DNA of 64,000 nt from DATFXM01 sp035315885 (GTDB taxonomy: Bacteria > Acidobacteriota > Blastocatellia > UBA7656), in assembly GCA_035315885.1 (NCBI GenBank), contig DATFXM010000097.1, positions 62,001 through 126,000 on the forward strand. The letters run 5' to 3'. The notes below the pieces were generated by a model. It made no database searches and was not told the DNA's origin. It was given only the letters and a program-made list of their open reading frames with translations. Every line of letters begins with the position of its first letter. Position 1 is the first letter of the stretch. Made by a program: the position numbers and the translations under genes. Shown piece after piece: positions 34,470-43,186 of this stretch.

Positions 34470-36299
34470 CTAGTCTTGTTGATCGGGTTTTATCACCTCG
34501 ATGACTTCTCCGTGAAAGCGCTCGACAATGGCACGCAGCTTAGGGTCGCTTGCCGCCGCGGGCGTTTGTTTCGAACCCGCGCTCTTACGGGTGATCCCTT
34601 CCGCCGCTGGCTGCGATCCGAGGATGACAAGCAGCGACAGCCTTCGTCCTAACACCTTCTCGCAAGCATCTTCGATCGCAAGCCGCTTGTCCCGCGCTTC
34701 GAGCTGATTCTTGAATACCCCATCTCCTGAAGCGTAGGAAACCTTCAGATAATCCCCGTCGATCGAAGTCTCTCCTTTGTCCAGAGCTGAGACGATCATC
34801 ATCTTTCCCTGGCGTTCCAACTCCGCCTTGAGTTGTCTTACCTGATCAGTTGCCGCGCCGGTTGTAGGCACCACGGTATCGTACTCATTCTCTGTGCCGA
34901 AGTCGGCGTCATAGTCATCAAGGGGCGGCGGCTCATCGGGCGCCTTTGCTTTTTCGACTTGATCGTACTTGCGGGTCCAGCTTGATGCCGATGGCTGACT
35001 TGCCGGAGCGCTGGGTGGCTCGCGCCTTGGGGGCGCGGCCGGACCTCTGGCCGAAGAAACTGTTCCACCAGGAGCGGAGGCAGGTCGCTGGACGGCGAAC
35101 TGAGCGCCCTTTTTTTGCGATGTTGCGCCAGATTGCGTGTTCGTGCCGCCTAGTCGAGACTCGAGATCGGTGATCCGGTTGAGCGCGTCCTCGAGAAGAT
35201 AAAGCCGCTTGGCGTGAAGAAGCTTGAGCAACCCGATCTCCAGTTGGAATCTCGGCTGCGCCGAGACGCGAATGTCTTGTTCAGTCTTAGTCAGTACGGA
35301 GAAGAAGCGCACCAGATCCTGTTCTGAAAAAGCTTCGGCTAAACGTGCGAGCGTTTCCCCGTCGCTCTCAGACAACTGCGTAAGCTCGGGGTCAAAGCCT
35401 GCTATTTTGATCATCAGCAGGCCGCGAAAATGGGTCATCAGCTCTCGGCAGTAAGAGCGGATGTCGTAGCCTCGCGACGCGACATCGTCGATTATTCTCA
35501 AGAGTCGCGCGGAATCCTGCGTGGCGATCGATTCAATGGTCTGATTGAGGGTTTCGACGTCCACCAGGCCGAGTGCTGCCGAGACATCTTCATCGTGAAT
35601 TGTTGAGCCGGCGAAGCTGATCACCTGATCGAACGCGGACTGAGCGTCGCGCATCGAGCCTTCACCGGCGCGGGCGATTGCCATCAGCGCGCGATCGCTG
35701 ACCGAGACGCCTTCGGTGGTTGCGATGCAGCGAAGCTGATCCAGGATCTTTCCAAGTGAGATCGTTCTAAACTCGAAAACCTGGCAGCGGGACAGGATTG
35801 TCTCCGGGACTTTGTGCAGGTCGGTAGTTGCCAGGATGAATACAACACGAGGAGGCGGCTCTTCGAGGGTCTTCAACAGTGCATTGAACGCCGACCCCGA
35901 TAGCATATGAACTTCGTCGATGATAAAGATTTTGTGACGGTCTCTGGCAGGAGCTATGGTAATCGAATTAATTATTACCTCTCGTACGTTTTCTACGGAG
36001 GTATTCGATGCGGCGTCTATTTCAATGACGTCGATCGATCGCGAGCCAGCTATTTCGACGCACGATGGGCACTCTCCACAAGGCTCGGTTGATACGCCTT
36101 TAATGCAGTTCAGCGCCTTTGCGAGGATGCGGGCAGTTGTTGTTTTGCCGACCCCGCGAGCGCCAGTGAATAGATAAGCGTGATGAAGACGCCCGGTGTT
36201 GATGGCGTTTGTGAGGGTCCGGGTTATGACCTCCTGACCGATGACTTGGGAGAAGGCCTGAGGCCGGAACTTGCGTGCGATTACCTGTGAATCCGCCAT
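34470..36299 (-). CDS. dnaX: DNA polymerase III subunit tau/gamma
   Basis: Clamp-loader ATPase, 609 aa from ATG 36299 (MADSQVIARKFRPQAFSQVI); the frame is open to 36422 but homology starts at this Met. Walker A GARGVGKTTTARILAKALN, the zinc module C-x8-C-x2-C-x2-C (NCIKGVSTEPCGECPSC), DEVHMLSGSAFNALLKTLEEPP and SRCQVFEFR are clear. Domain III ends near residue 370, followed by a proline/serine-rich linker and a C-terminal tau-specific domain. The linker start contains CAA AAA AAG, a possible programmed frameshift site (separate entry). First gene of dnaX-ybaB-recR. Confidence 0.96.
   Translation of the reverse strand: MADSQVIARKFRPQAFSQVIGQEVITRTLTNAINTGRLHHAYLFTGARGVGKTTTARILAKALNCIKGVSTEPCGECPSCVEIAGSRSIDVIEIDAASNTSVENVREVIINSITIAPARDRHKIFIIDEVHMLSGSAFNALLKTLEEPPPRVVFILATTDLHKVPETILSRCQVFEFRTISLGKILDQLRCIATTEGVSVSDRALMAIARAGEGSMRDAQSAFDQVISFAGSTIHDEDVSAALGLVDVETLNQTIESIATQDSARLLRIIDDVASRGYDIRSYCRELMTHFRGLLMIKIAGFDPELTQLSESDGETLARLAEAFSEQDLVRFFSVLTKTEQDIRVSAQPRFQLEIGLLKLLHAKRLYLLEDALNRITDLESRLGGTNTQSGATSQKKGAQFAVQRPASAPGGTVSSARGPAAPPRREPPSAPASQPSASSWTRKYDQVEKAKAPDEPPPLDDYDADFGTENEYDTVVPTTGAATDQVRQLKAELERQGKMMIVSALDKGETSIDGDYLKVSYASGDGVFKNQLEARDKRLAIEDACEKVLGRRLSLLVILGSQPAAEGITRKSAGSKQTPAAASDPKLRAIVERFHGEVIEVIKPDQQD
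35109..35117 (-). promoter_or_regulatory. Putative dnaX frameshift slippery heptamer
   Basis: Within dnaX the zero-frame codons CAA AAA AAG (35117 down to 35109) contain A AAA AAG, the same heptamer used in Escherichia coli dnaX. A -1 slip would add 58 codons and stop at 34933-34935, giving a ~455-aa gamma-like product versus 609 aa full length. No stimulatory stem-loop was checked. Confidence 0.6.
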
Positions 36300-36367
36300 A
36301 TCGAGTGGAAGAGTTAGTCTAGAGCCCGCAGGAGGAAAACGCAAAAGGATGAGGGATTGAGTGAGGG

Positions 36368-36459
36368 TCTCGGGTTTAGGGTTCGTTTGATTCAGTAGGC
36401 TTCGTCGAGCATTGCCCGCCATTCGAGTCTCTATCTGACGAACCCGAAACCCGAAAACT
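36368..36459. repeat. TTCGGGT heptamer-armed MITE-like palindrome, copy 1
   Basis: Starts TCTCGGGTTTAGGGTTCG and ends ACGAACCCGAAACCCGAAAA; the arms are complementary with heptamer periodicity. The interior (TTTGATTCAGTAG, CGTCGAGCATTGC, CGAGTCTCTAT) is shared with copy 2 at 44120-44219. It sits between the dnaX start and the stop of the next minus-strand gene. Confidence 0.85.
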
Positions 36460-36479
36460 CATCTCCCTCCTATTCCGTT

Positions 36480-37274
36480 TCAATGCGAAGGGAGTCCATC
36501 AATTCGTCGAACGAGTTCGCAGCGAGAAACACAGCCAACTGCTGCCTGCCGATCACGCAAGTCCTGCACGATTTCCGGCTGCATATCTGGAGAAAGTTCC
36601 GATGAGAATTTCTGATCGCTCAAAACCTTTGCAAATTCCTCATCGCTGAAAGGTGTCTTGCCATTGCTGTCATAGTGGTAGAGCCCGGTCTCGTTATTCT
36701 GTTTGAGCACTTCGCTCCAGTGATCCACGAAGCTCTGCTCCTCTTCAGAAGGCAAGCCAGCCGCTTGCGCGAAGGAGTGAAGCGATCGCACCACCACGTC
36801 CCATTGAGTGTCCGTTGGATTGACTGGTACGTCGATTACGCCACCTTTGAACTCGTCGGGCCCCTGACCCGTGATGAGCCCGTCGTCGATTGGATCGTTG
36901 AGCGAAGATGTGACCGGGTCTGTCTGATCATCGGTGCCTGTAGGAGCGTTCGAATCTGCGGTGTCGGCGGTCGTGGGATTTGAGAACTGACTCTGGTAAT
37001 AGTCTCGAACATAGTCCGGATGAACGCCTGTGTACTCAGCGTATGCCGTAGGCGAGCTGTCCGGCTGTTGCCCAACCGGGTCAAGCGAACCGTCCGACAA
37101 AGAGGCGGTGTCCTCGGCAGTACCGCCCCAATCTGACTCGACGCCGGAGCTACCTCCGACCTCACCTGCGTAGGCGCCGCCGTCAACCAAGCGGCCACCC
37201 TCGCCGTAATCGGAAAAATCACCCCATCCGCCGCCGCCTCCGCCATCGTCTATGCCCATATCGGCTTCCAACAT
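36480..37274 (-). CDS. Acidic Gly-rich protein of unknown function
   Basis: ATG 37274 is preceded by AAGGAG at good spacing, giving 264 aa (the frame opens at 37292). There is no signal peptide. The N-terminal third is glycine/aspartate-rich (DMGIDDGGGGGGWGDFSDYG), the middle is a Thr/Asp/Pro-rich disordered stretch, and ~170-255 is a folded-looking, helical domain (QWDVVVRSLHSFAQAAGLPS, EEEQSFVDHWSEVLKQNN, SDEEFAKVLSDQKFSS). HYDSNGKTPFSDEEF loosely resembles a Ca-binding loop but is not a true EF-hand. Family not recognised. Confidence 0.6.
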   Translation of the reverse strand: MLEADMGIDDGGGGGGWGDFSDYGEGGRLVDGGAYAGEVGGSSGVESDWGGTAEDTASLSDGSLDPVGQQPDSSPTAYAEYTGVHPDYVRDYYQSQFSNPTTADTADSNAPTGTDDQTDPVTSSLNDPIDDGLITGQGPDEFKGGVIDVPVNPTDTQWDVVVRSLHSFAQAAGLPSEEEQSFVDHWSEVLKQNNETGLYHYDSNGKTPFSDEEFAKVLSDQKFSSELSPDMQPEIVQDLRDRQAAVGCVSRCELVRRIDGLPSH

Positions 37275-37398
37275 GACAGACTCCTTTCGCATGAAGTCTT
37301 ATCGGCCTGGAATTGACACGGTTGCGACGGGAAGACAGATTTTCTTGGCGGTCCGAGACCGTGGACAAGCAAAGCGGGATGGACTGTCAGAAGGGCGA

Positions 37399-38343
37399 TC
37401 AGGCTGAGATGTTGTTCTGCAATCTTTGCTTCTTAGCCCGATTGAGTGCAAGCGCGCCGGCGAAAAGAATGGGTGCGCCGATGATGAGTCCCAGAAACGC
37501 CGCGATCCAGCTTGTTCGAGCGAACTCGTTCCACCCGGTCGAACTCGATTGGCCAAGGAATGGTTTGGCCTCGAGCACCAGATTGTCTTCTGAGATTCTC
37601 ACTCCCGCCTTCTCGAAATAGTTTCTCGCGTAGTCGGGCAGGGCATTTCTGGTCAGTGTTCCTTCAATCGTAGTTTGAATGGGCGACGATTCGCTGAAGT
37701 TGATTTGCTTGTAGCCCCTCGTGACCGCCGCGGTAGGCAACTCGAAAACTGCGATGTACGCATTGACGTCTGTGTGAAGAAAAATCCTGACCGGATCGGA
37801 AGGCTTCCAATTCGAGGCCACAAGCGGACAATAAACGGTAGTCTTGTCCGGCCCCGCGCCCTTCTCTTCGAGGGAATACTTTATTTCGCGATGAAGCGTG
37901 CCGCTCACAGTCCAACCAAGCGCGTTGTTCAACGGAGGGGGCTCCGAAGTCTGGTTAAGGTTCAGAAATCCCAGCTTCGACTGGGCGTCTGGCGTGGCTG
38001 CACTTTGGGCGGGCTTGTAAAAGCGTCCCACGGCATAAGCGCCGAGGCCCGCGAGGATTATCAAGGTGCCGGCGGTCAACAGGACAGTCGCGGCCGTACG
38101 TGCGCTTTTGACAGGATCAGGTTGCGACTGCTCCTTCGTGAACTTCAATCCAACGAAGCCGGGCAACGCATATATCATTGCAGTCGCCACCGCCGTTGGC
38201 GTCACCCAGGCGCGGCCGAGTGTCGTGAGCTCCCAGCTCAAGATTTTTGAAAACAGACCGGTCTCGCTGATCGCTTCGTAAATCGCGTAAACAACCGCCG
38301 CCGCGATCCAGATCTGCGAAACGACATACACTGGTTTCTTCAT
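37399..38343 (-). CDS. Hypothetical membrane protein
   Basis: From ATG 38343 (MKKPVYVVSQIWIAAAVVY), with GAGG ~8 nt upstream, a 314-aa protein. Three hydrophobic segments lie in the first ~130 residues (IWIAAAVVYAIYEAI, PTAVATAMIYALPGFVGL, AATVLLTAGTLIILAGLGAY), followed by an extracytoplasmic domain of ~150 residues and a C-terminal TM (TSWIAAFLGLIIGAPILFAG) with a basic tail. The family is not recognised. Confidence 0.6.
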   Translation of the reverse strand: MKKPVYVVSQIWIAAAVVYAIYEAISETGLFSKILSWELTTLGRAWVTPTAVATAMIYALPGFVGLKFTKEQSQPDPVKSARTAATVLLTAGTLIILAGLGAYAVGRFYKPAQSAATPDAQSKLGFLNLNQTSEPPPLNNALGWTVSGTLHREIKYSLEEKGAGPDKTTVYCPLVASNWKPSDPVRIFLHTDVNAYIAVFELPTAAVTRGYKQINFSESSPIQTTIEGTLTRNALPDYARNYFEKAGVRISEDNLVLEAKPFLGQSSSTGWNEFARTSWIAAFLGLIIGAPILFAGALALNRAKKQRLQNNISA

Positions 38344-38529
38344 AAGTTGATCCTCATTTAGTTCGCGATTCTGTTCGCGCCTTGAGACTAGGTGCAAAAT
38401 GATAGAGCCGTTGATCCGCCGGTTCAAATCTGATCGAGCAAGATTCATCCATCGCGAAACTCTCGACAGTCGTGCGACGCGATGCCCCGGCTAAGCGTCG
38501 CCCGCGTGCTATAATCCAGCCGTTTTTGT

Positions 38530-39831
38530 ATGCCCAAGTTCACCATACTGGAACCGATGTCGACGGGCGACGTTATCGACCGGGCGGTGCGGCTCTATCG
38601 AAGGAACTTCATTCCGGTGATATCGATTGTCGCAATTCCGGCGCTGCTGGGATATCTCTCGTCGCTCATGTTCTGGTACGGATACACAACGATGTTAACC
38701 GGGGTTGTGAATCCGAACGCGAGGTTGAGCGGCGACGCGGTGGCGCTTCTGATAATTGGAGGGATTGGCTATCCGTTTTCGATGTACGTTTTGTTGTTGG
38801 CGGTCTCGGGGTTGTCCAGGAGTGTGGGCGACCACCTTATGCTTGGAGAGCCGATTTCGTTTCGACGCTGCGTCGGCGTAGTCAGGAAGAGATTTGGCGC
38901 CATAACTCTCCTCGCAGTGCTGTGCGTGGTCATGCTGATCGTCGCCTACTTTGTGGTGTCGTTTGTCTTTGCGATATTGATTCTACTGATCGGCGTTCTG
39001 GCCGGTGCTACAGAGGCAGCGAAACTGCCTCAATGGCTGACGGTGACATTGATCAGCATAGTCGGCTTGGCGGCGGCTGCCGCTATGATCTTCGTCGTCT
39101 GCGTGATCATCGCCCGCCTGATCTTTATGCCTCAGGTTGTCATGATCGAGGGAGAAGGAGCCGGCGGTGCGATTGCGCGAGCAATTCGGCTTGGCAAAGG
39201 CAACTGGTACAAGGTCGGTTCAATCGCTTTTTTCGCGTACTTCATCTGGACATCGTTGTTTGCGGCGTTGTTGTTGCCGATTCTTGCGGGGCTGTATCTT
39301 TCGGGCGAGGTCGGCGCCGAATTTTATCTCTCGCCGACCTGGAGCGTTCTGTACACGTCGTGCCGGGACATCGCGAGTCTATTGTCTCTTCCGGTCTGGA
39401 TAGTCGCATTTACTCTGTTGTATTTCGACAGCCGGGTGAGGAAGGAGGCTTACGATCTGGAACTGTTGGCGCGAGAAGTTGGTCCGGAATTCAACTGGCA
39501 GCCGCCGGTCCCGACTCCTTTACCCGCCTTTTCCATGCCCGGGGCTCCCGACTATCAGGGAAGCTATGTTCAGACCCTGGGCCTGGGCCTTGCCGGTTGG
39601 CGTCCACCTGTTCAGCCAACGCCGGCTCCTGATGAACTTCCTCCTGCGAGTTCTCCCGAGGAAGAATACCGGAGAAAATTCGAAGAAGCCGCGGCATCGT
39701 TTGCGGAACGCGACAAGCAAAACGTTCAACCCTCAACCCCGGTCCCTGACAGGACCTATTGCGTGAACTGCGGCGCGAGTTTGAGCGGGACTGAGTTGTT
39801 TTGTATGCAATGCGGCCGGTCGCTAAGGTGA
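38530..39831 (+). CDS. Polytopic membrane protein with C-terminal zinc ribbon
   Basis: A 433-aa protein with about six transmembrane segments (IPVISIVAIPALLGYLSSL to SLPVWIVAFTLLYFDS), a proline-rich cytoplasmic region, and a terminal zinc ribbon YCVNCGASLSGTELFCMQC (C-x2-C-x12-C-x2-C). The opening LEPMSTGDVIDRAVRLYRRNF is typical of a widespread family of six-TM proteins with no assigned function. It lies 13 bp upstream of the DUF4129 gene and is probably the first gene of that unit. Confidence 0.7.
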   Translation: MPKFTILEPMSTGDVIDRAVRLYRRNFIPVISIVAIPALLGYLSSLMFWYGYTTMLTGVVNPNARLSGDAVALLIIGGIGYPFSMYVLLLAVSGLSRSVGDHLMLGEPISFRRCVGVVRKRFGAITLLAVLCVVMLIVAYFVVSFVFAILILLIGVLAGATEAAKLPQWLTVTLISIVGLAAAAAMIFVVCVIIARLIFMPQVVMIEGEGAGGAIARAIRLGKGNWYKVGSIAFFAYFIWTSLFAALLLPILAGLYLSGEVGAEFYLSPTWSVLYTSCRDIASLLSLPVWIVAFTLLYFDSRVRKEAYDLELLAREVGPEFNWQPPVPTPLPAFSMPGAPDYQGSYVQTLGLGLAGWRPPVQPTPAPDELPPASSPEEEYRRKFEEAAASFAERDKQNVQPSTPVPDRTYCVNCGASLSGTELFCMQCGRSLR

Positions 39832-39843
39832 GGACCATTTGAG

Positions 39844-40875
39844 TTGAACACCACTCGCATCAAAATCCTCGCAGTAACCCTGTTGCTTGCGAAGGCAGCG
39901 CAAGCTCAATCTTCGCTGCTCAACTATGAGCACAGGGTCGTTAGGGCGGCGGAGCAGATTGCGCGAATAAGAGCCGATAGTGATTACGCTGAAGAAGGCC
40001 TGCCGTACATAAAGCGACTTGTTCCAAAGACGGAGGACGTGCAGACGCCGGAGGGTCTGTTGAAAGTGGACAATACCTGGCTCTGGACGATACTCGATTC
40101 TTACTCAAAGGAGACGGACCGTCAGCAGCGGCTTGCGCGTTTGAATGAAGCCGAGGGCCGGCTTAAAGCGCTTGACGATCACCTGAAACGCGGACAAGCA
40201 AAACCAAGTGAGCAACGCGATCAGGCGGCAGATAAAGAGAAGATCCGGGAAATCCTCTCGCGTCCTGAATATCGCGAAAAAGAGGACACGTTCATCGGAA
40301 GGACGATAAAGAAGGGAATAGCCAAAGCGCGTGAGGTTCTGATGCGAGTATTTGAATCTTTCTCGGGCTTGTTGGCACGAATCTTTGGGGCTAGCAGGAG
40401 CGGCGGATTGTTCTCATCGGTTTTGCTGTTGATCCTTCTAATCGGAGCTCTTTTCCTGGCTGCCTGGATGATAAGCCACATCAAACCGCCAAAGCGCCGT
40501 TCGAAAAAGAGAGTGATACTCGGCGAAGAAGTCGAAGCCGACGCAACTCCTCGAGATCTTGCCGATGCGGCGATTGCCGCGGCGGCAAGAGGCGACTTCC
40601 GATCGGCAATCAGGAAGCTGTACGTCTCCCTCCTCTACGAGCTTGCCGATCGCCAGATACTTGAACTGGAAGACAGCGCGACGAACCACGAATATCTGGC
40701 GAAGGTGGCCGGACATCTGCCGGTGTTCACTCCGATGCGATATCTGACCGACCGCTTCGACTTTGTCTGGTACGGAATGTTCCCTTCGTCTGAAGAGGAC
40801 TTCTCCAGATGTCTTGCCCGTTACCGTGAAGCAATGCAGGGAGCTCAAGCTCTCGCTTCGCTGAGCCGGTCCTAA
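39844..40875 (+). CDS. DUF4129 domain membrane protein
   Basis: A 343-aa protein with a TTG start, a signal peptide (IKILAVTLLLAKAAQAQ), a ~150-residue extracytoplasmic region, one strong TM (SVLLLILLIGALFLAAWMI) and a C-terminal cytoplasmic DUF4129 domain (AARGDFRSAIRKLYVSLLYE, then NHEYLAKVAGHLP and FDFVWYG). DUF4129 proteins are often found with transglutaminase, MoxR and DUF58 genes, which fits MoxR and DUF58 downstream in this block. Confidence 0.8.
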   Translation: MNTTRIKILAVTLLLAKAAQAQSSLLNYEHRVVRAAEQIARIRADSDYAEEGLPYIKRLVPKTEDVQTPEGLLKVDNTWLWTILDSYSKETDRQQRLARLNEAEGRLKALDDHLKRGQAKPSEQRDQAADKEKIREILSRPEYREKEDTFIGRTIKKGIAKAREVLMRVFESFSGLLARIFGASRSGGLFSSVLLLILLIGALFLAAWMISHIKPPKRRSKKRVILGEEVEADATPRDLADAAIAAAARGDFRSAIRKLYVSLLYELADRQILELEDSATNHEYLAKVAGHLPVFTPMRYLTDRFDFVWYGMFPSSEEDFSRCLARYREAMQGAQALASLSRS

Positions 40876-40958
40876 GGTCTTTGCTTCGATCCGCCCGGTT
40901 CGGGCCAACCCAATCGTGTTAATGCGCCTCAAACATGCTTCGTTTTACTTGTGAATCG

Positions 40959-40988
40959 TTGATGACGCTAATCGTGTGACTGTATAGT
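40959..40988 (+). promoter_or_regulatory. Putative promoter of the 41004 gene
   Basis: TTGATG (40959-40964), an 18-nt spacer and TATAGT (40983-40988) lie 16 bp before the ATG at 41004, which would give a very short leader. Weak evidence. Confidence 0.35.
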
Positions 40989-41003
40989 CGCCAAACAGAG
41001 ACG

Positions 41004-43178
41004 ATGGCACAGATAAGGCGCATAACAGGCTTGGTGGTCGCGGCCGCTCTGGCGCTGCTCGTGCTTGCAAGCGTTCTCAGCGGCTCGAGAACTGCCGTGC
41101 GCGCTCAGGACGGCGGGGCCGGACCGCCTAGTGATTCCATTGCGACAGGATTGGACATTACGGTAAGGGCGGGCCTTGGGAAACTGGAGGTCAGTTACTG
41201 GTCCGGCTACTGGAGCCCTTTCCGAATCACCATAACGAATCAGGGACCCTCAATCAGCGGAAAGCTCGTAGTTCGCTGCCCCTCTTCTGATGGGCCAAAT
41301 CCCAAGTATCGAGACTACGTCAAAGAGGTTCGCATTCCGACCGCTTCGCGACAGACGCACGAAGTAACCGCGTTCGTGAGCTCCGCTGAGGATCCGCACA
41401 TTCAAGTAATCGTGGGCGACCAGGTTATCGCGGACACTTCGGTGAAAGTGGATAGAACCTACGGCCTCGAGAACCAGCTCGATGTAATCGTGGTAGACAA
41501 CGAACAGTCTGCCCTCAGTGGGATCGCGTCGGTCAACGTCGAACGTGTTCCGAACAGGCCTCCGTTTGGCAAGGCAGGCGCCGCTCCGGACACCGACGTC
41601 GACCGCGCCGCCCAACAAAATCCGCAACGACGTTTTAGAAATCCGCTCTATGGAATGAACCAGGGGCTTCAAGCGCATCCAGTGGTGATTGCTCCCGACG
41701 ATTTGCCTCGCGACTACATTGGCTACGATCGCGTAGACGCACTCGTGCTGGGAGAGGCTCCCCTTAGTCAGTTGAGTGAAGAGCAGTCGCGAGCGCTGCG
41801 GCTCTGGGTGGCATCGGGAGGACTGTTGGTCGTCACCGGTGCGGCGGATTTCGCCGGCTTGCGATCATCAGGTCTGCTGTCAATTCTGCCGGTTGAGCCT
41901 CATGGCAGCGCTACCCGGCCGGCATCGGCGGTGTCGGAACTGAACGGAGTCTATGGTGCATTCGAAACTGCCGATCCAGTCCTGGTGACGGATTCCTCTT
42001 TGACTGAGCGAGCGCGCAGTTTGATTGGCGCCGGCCAGAACCTGGTGATAGCTGAGCGGAATTACGGTGCGGGGCTGGTGCGTTTTCTGGGATTCAACCC
42101 CAAGCTCTATCCGTACCGTGGCTGGATCGGCGAAAAGCAGGTCTGGGCAGATCTTCTCTTGCCGGCCGCGCAAAGCAAGCCACACCACACGAACTGGATT
42201 ACTGCGGGAAGGCGCGGACCCAATGCGAGCCGCTGGGGAGTCCAGGGCCTGCTGTTCAAGCTCGCGCAGATATCGCCGCCGTCTCCGGTTTACATCCTGC
42301 TCTTTTTGCTTTGCTATGTTATCGGCGTCGGTCCGCTGAACTATCTAGCGCTGCGCTGGAAGCGTCGGACCGATCTTGCGTGGTTGACGATACCAGCGGT
42401 CGTGTTGCTGTTCACTGCAATCAGCGTAGCAGTAGCACAAAGAAGCCGCGGGTCAAGCGCTGTCCTGGCCGATGTCTCTCTCGTGGAGTTGCATCAGAGA
42501 GACGGCCTCGCGCACGTGACTGGTGGTCTGCTCGTTGTTCCGTCGTCGAAAGGAACTCAGAAACTCAGCGTCCTCGGTCGAGATGCCTTCGCCAACGATG
42601 TATTTCAAGGCGCAAACTCCGGAAGCGCCGCAGGCAATGCGAGCATCGAGGCCGAGCGGGACCAACAACAGTTCAATCTTCGTATTCCGATGACCACCTG
42701 GGCCTCGACGCTTTTTCAGATTAGATCGTTAGCCGAAGGAGCAAAACCGCTCGTGTCCTTTGAGCAGGCTTCGAGCGGCGGCACATTGACCAATGTGGCG
42801 GGCACCGAAATTACAAAGGCAGTACTGCTGAGTCGAGATGGAGTCTCAGATATCTTTGACCTGTCGACGGGAGGAACCCAGGCAATTACGATGAATGCTG
42901 CACAACCGGGCAGCTTCAACACCTGGTACTCGTCGCAACTCGGAGGAGGCAGCGAAGAGGCGGATCTTTTTCAGGAAGTTGCGGCGATCCTGGACAAGGA
43001 AATCGGAGGCGAGCCGGCGTTCAGCGGCGGATTCTTCGACAAGAACTCGATGATCGACTCGATGAAGCAACTCGAGCGGCCATTGCTCGTTTGTTTCGTA
43101 GCACGCTCGCCGAACGAGGTCGATTTTCAAGGCGCTTCGCGCCGTCGCAGCAAAGCCCTCTACGTGGTTCACCTGTGA
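41004..43178 (+). CDS. Large membrane protein of the ABC/MoxR block
   Basis: A 724-aa protein with a signal peptide or anchor (LVVAAALALLVLASVLSG), a ~390-residue extracytoplasmic region that includes a Rossmann-like segment (YDRVDALVLGEAPLSQLSEE, LRLWVASGGLLVVTGA) typical of DUF4350/GATase-like domains, then two TMs (PSPVYILLFLLCYVIGVG, AWLTIPAVVLLFTAISVAV) and a second beta-rich extracytoplasmic domain. Not catalytic as far as visible. The following ABC ATPase overlaps its end (GTG 43175) or starts 8 nt beyond (ATG 43187). Confidence 0.7.
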   Translation: MAQIRRITGLVVAAALALLVLASVLSGSRTAVRAQDGGAGPPSDSIATGLDITVRAGLGKLEVSYWSGYWSPFRITITNQGPSISGKLVVRCPSSDGPNPKYRDYVKEVRIPTASRQTHEVTAFVSSAEDPHIQVIVGDQVIADTSVKVDRTYGLENQLDVIVVDNEQSALSGIASVNVERVPNRPPFGKAGAAPDTDVDRAAQQNPQRRFRNPLYGMNQGLQAHPVVIAPDDLPRDYIGYDRVDALVLGEAPLSQLSEEQSRALRLWVASGGLLVVTGAADFAGLRSSGLLSILPVEPHGSATRPASAVSELNGVYGAFETADPVLVTDSSLTERARSLIGAGQNLVIAERNYGAGLVRFLGFNPKLYPYRGWIGEKQVWADLLLPAAQSKPHHTNWITAGRRGPNASRWGVQGLLFKLAQISPPSPVYILLFLLCYVIGVGPLNYLALRWKRRTDLAWLTIPAVVLLFTAISVAVAQRSRGSSAVLADVSLVELHQRDGLAHVTGGLLVVPSSKGTQKLSVLGRDAFANDVFQGANSGSAAGNASIEAERDQQQFNLRIPMTTWASTLFQIRSLAEGAKPLVSFEQASSGGTLTNVAGTEITKAVLLSRDGVSDIFDLSTGGTQAITMNAAQPGSFNTWYSSQLGGGSEEADLFQEVAAILDKEIGGEPAFSGGFFDKNSMIDSMKQLERPLLVCFVARSPNEVDFQGASRRRSKALYVVHL

Positions 43179-43186
43179 GCTTCCCG

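Noticed and set aside
36300..36480. SRP RNA gene next to dnaX
   Set aside because: The region is accounted for by the MITE-like palindrome; no SRP RNA helix 8 motif was recognised.
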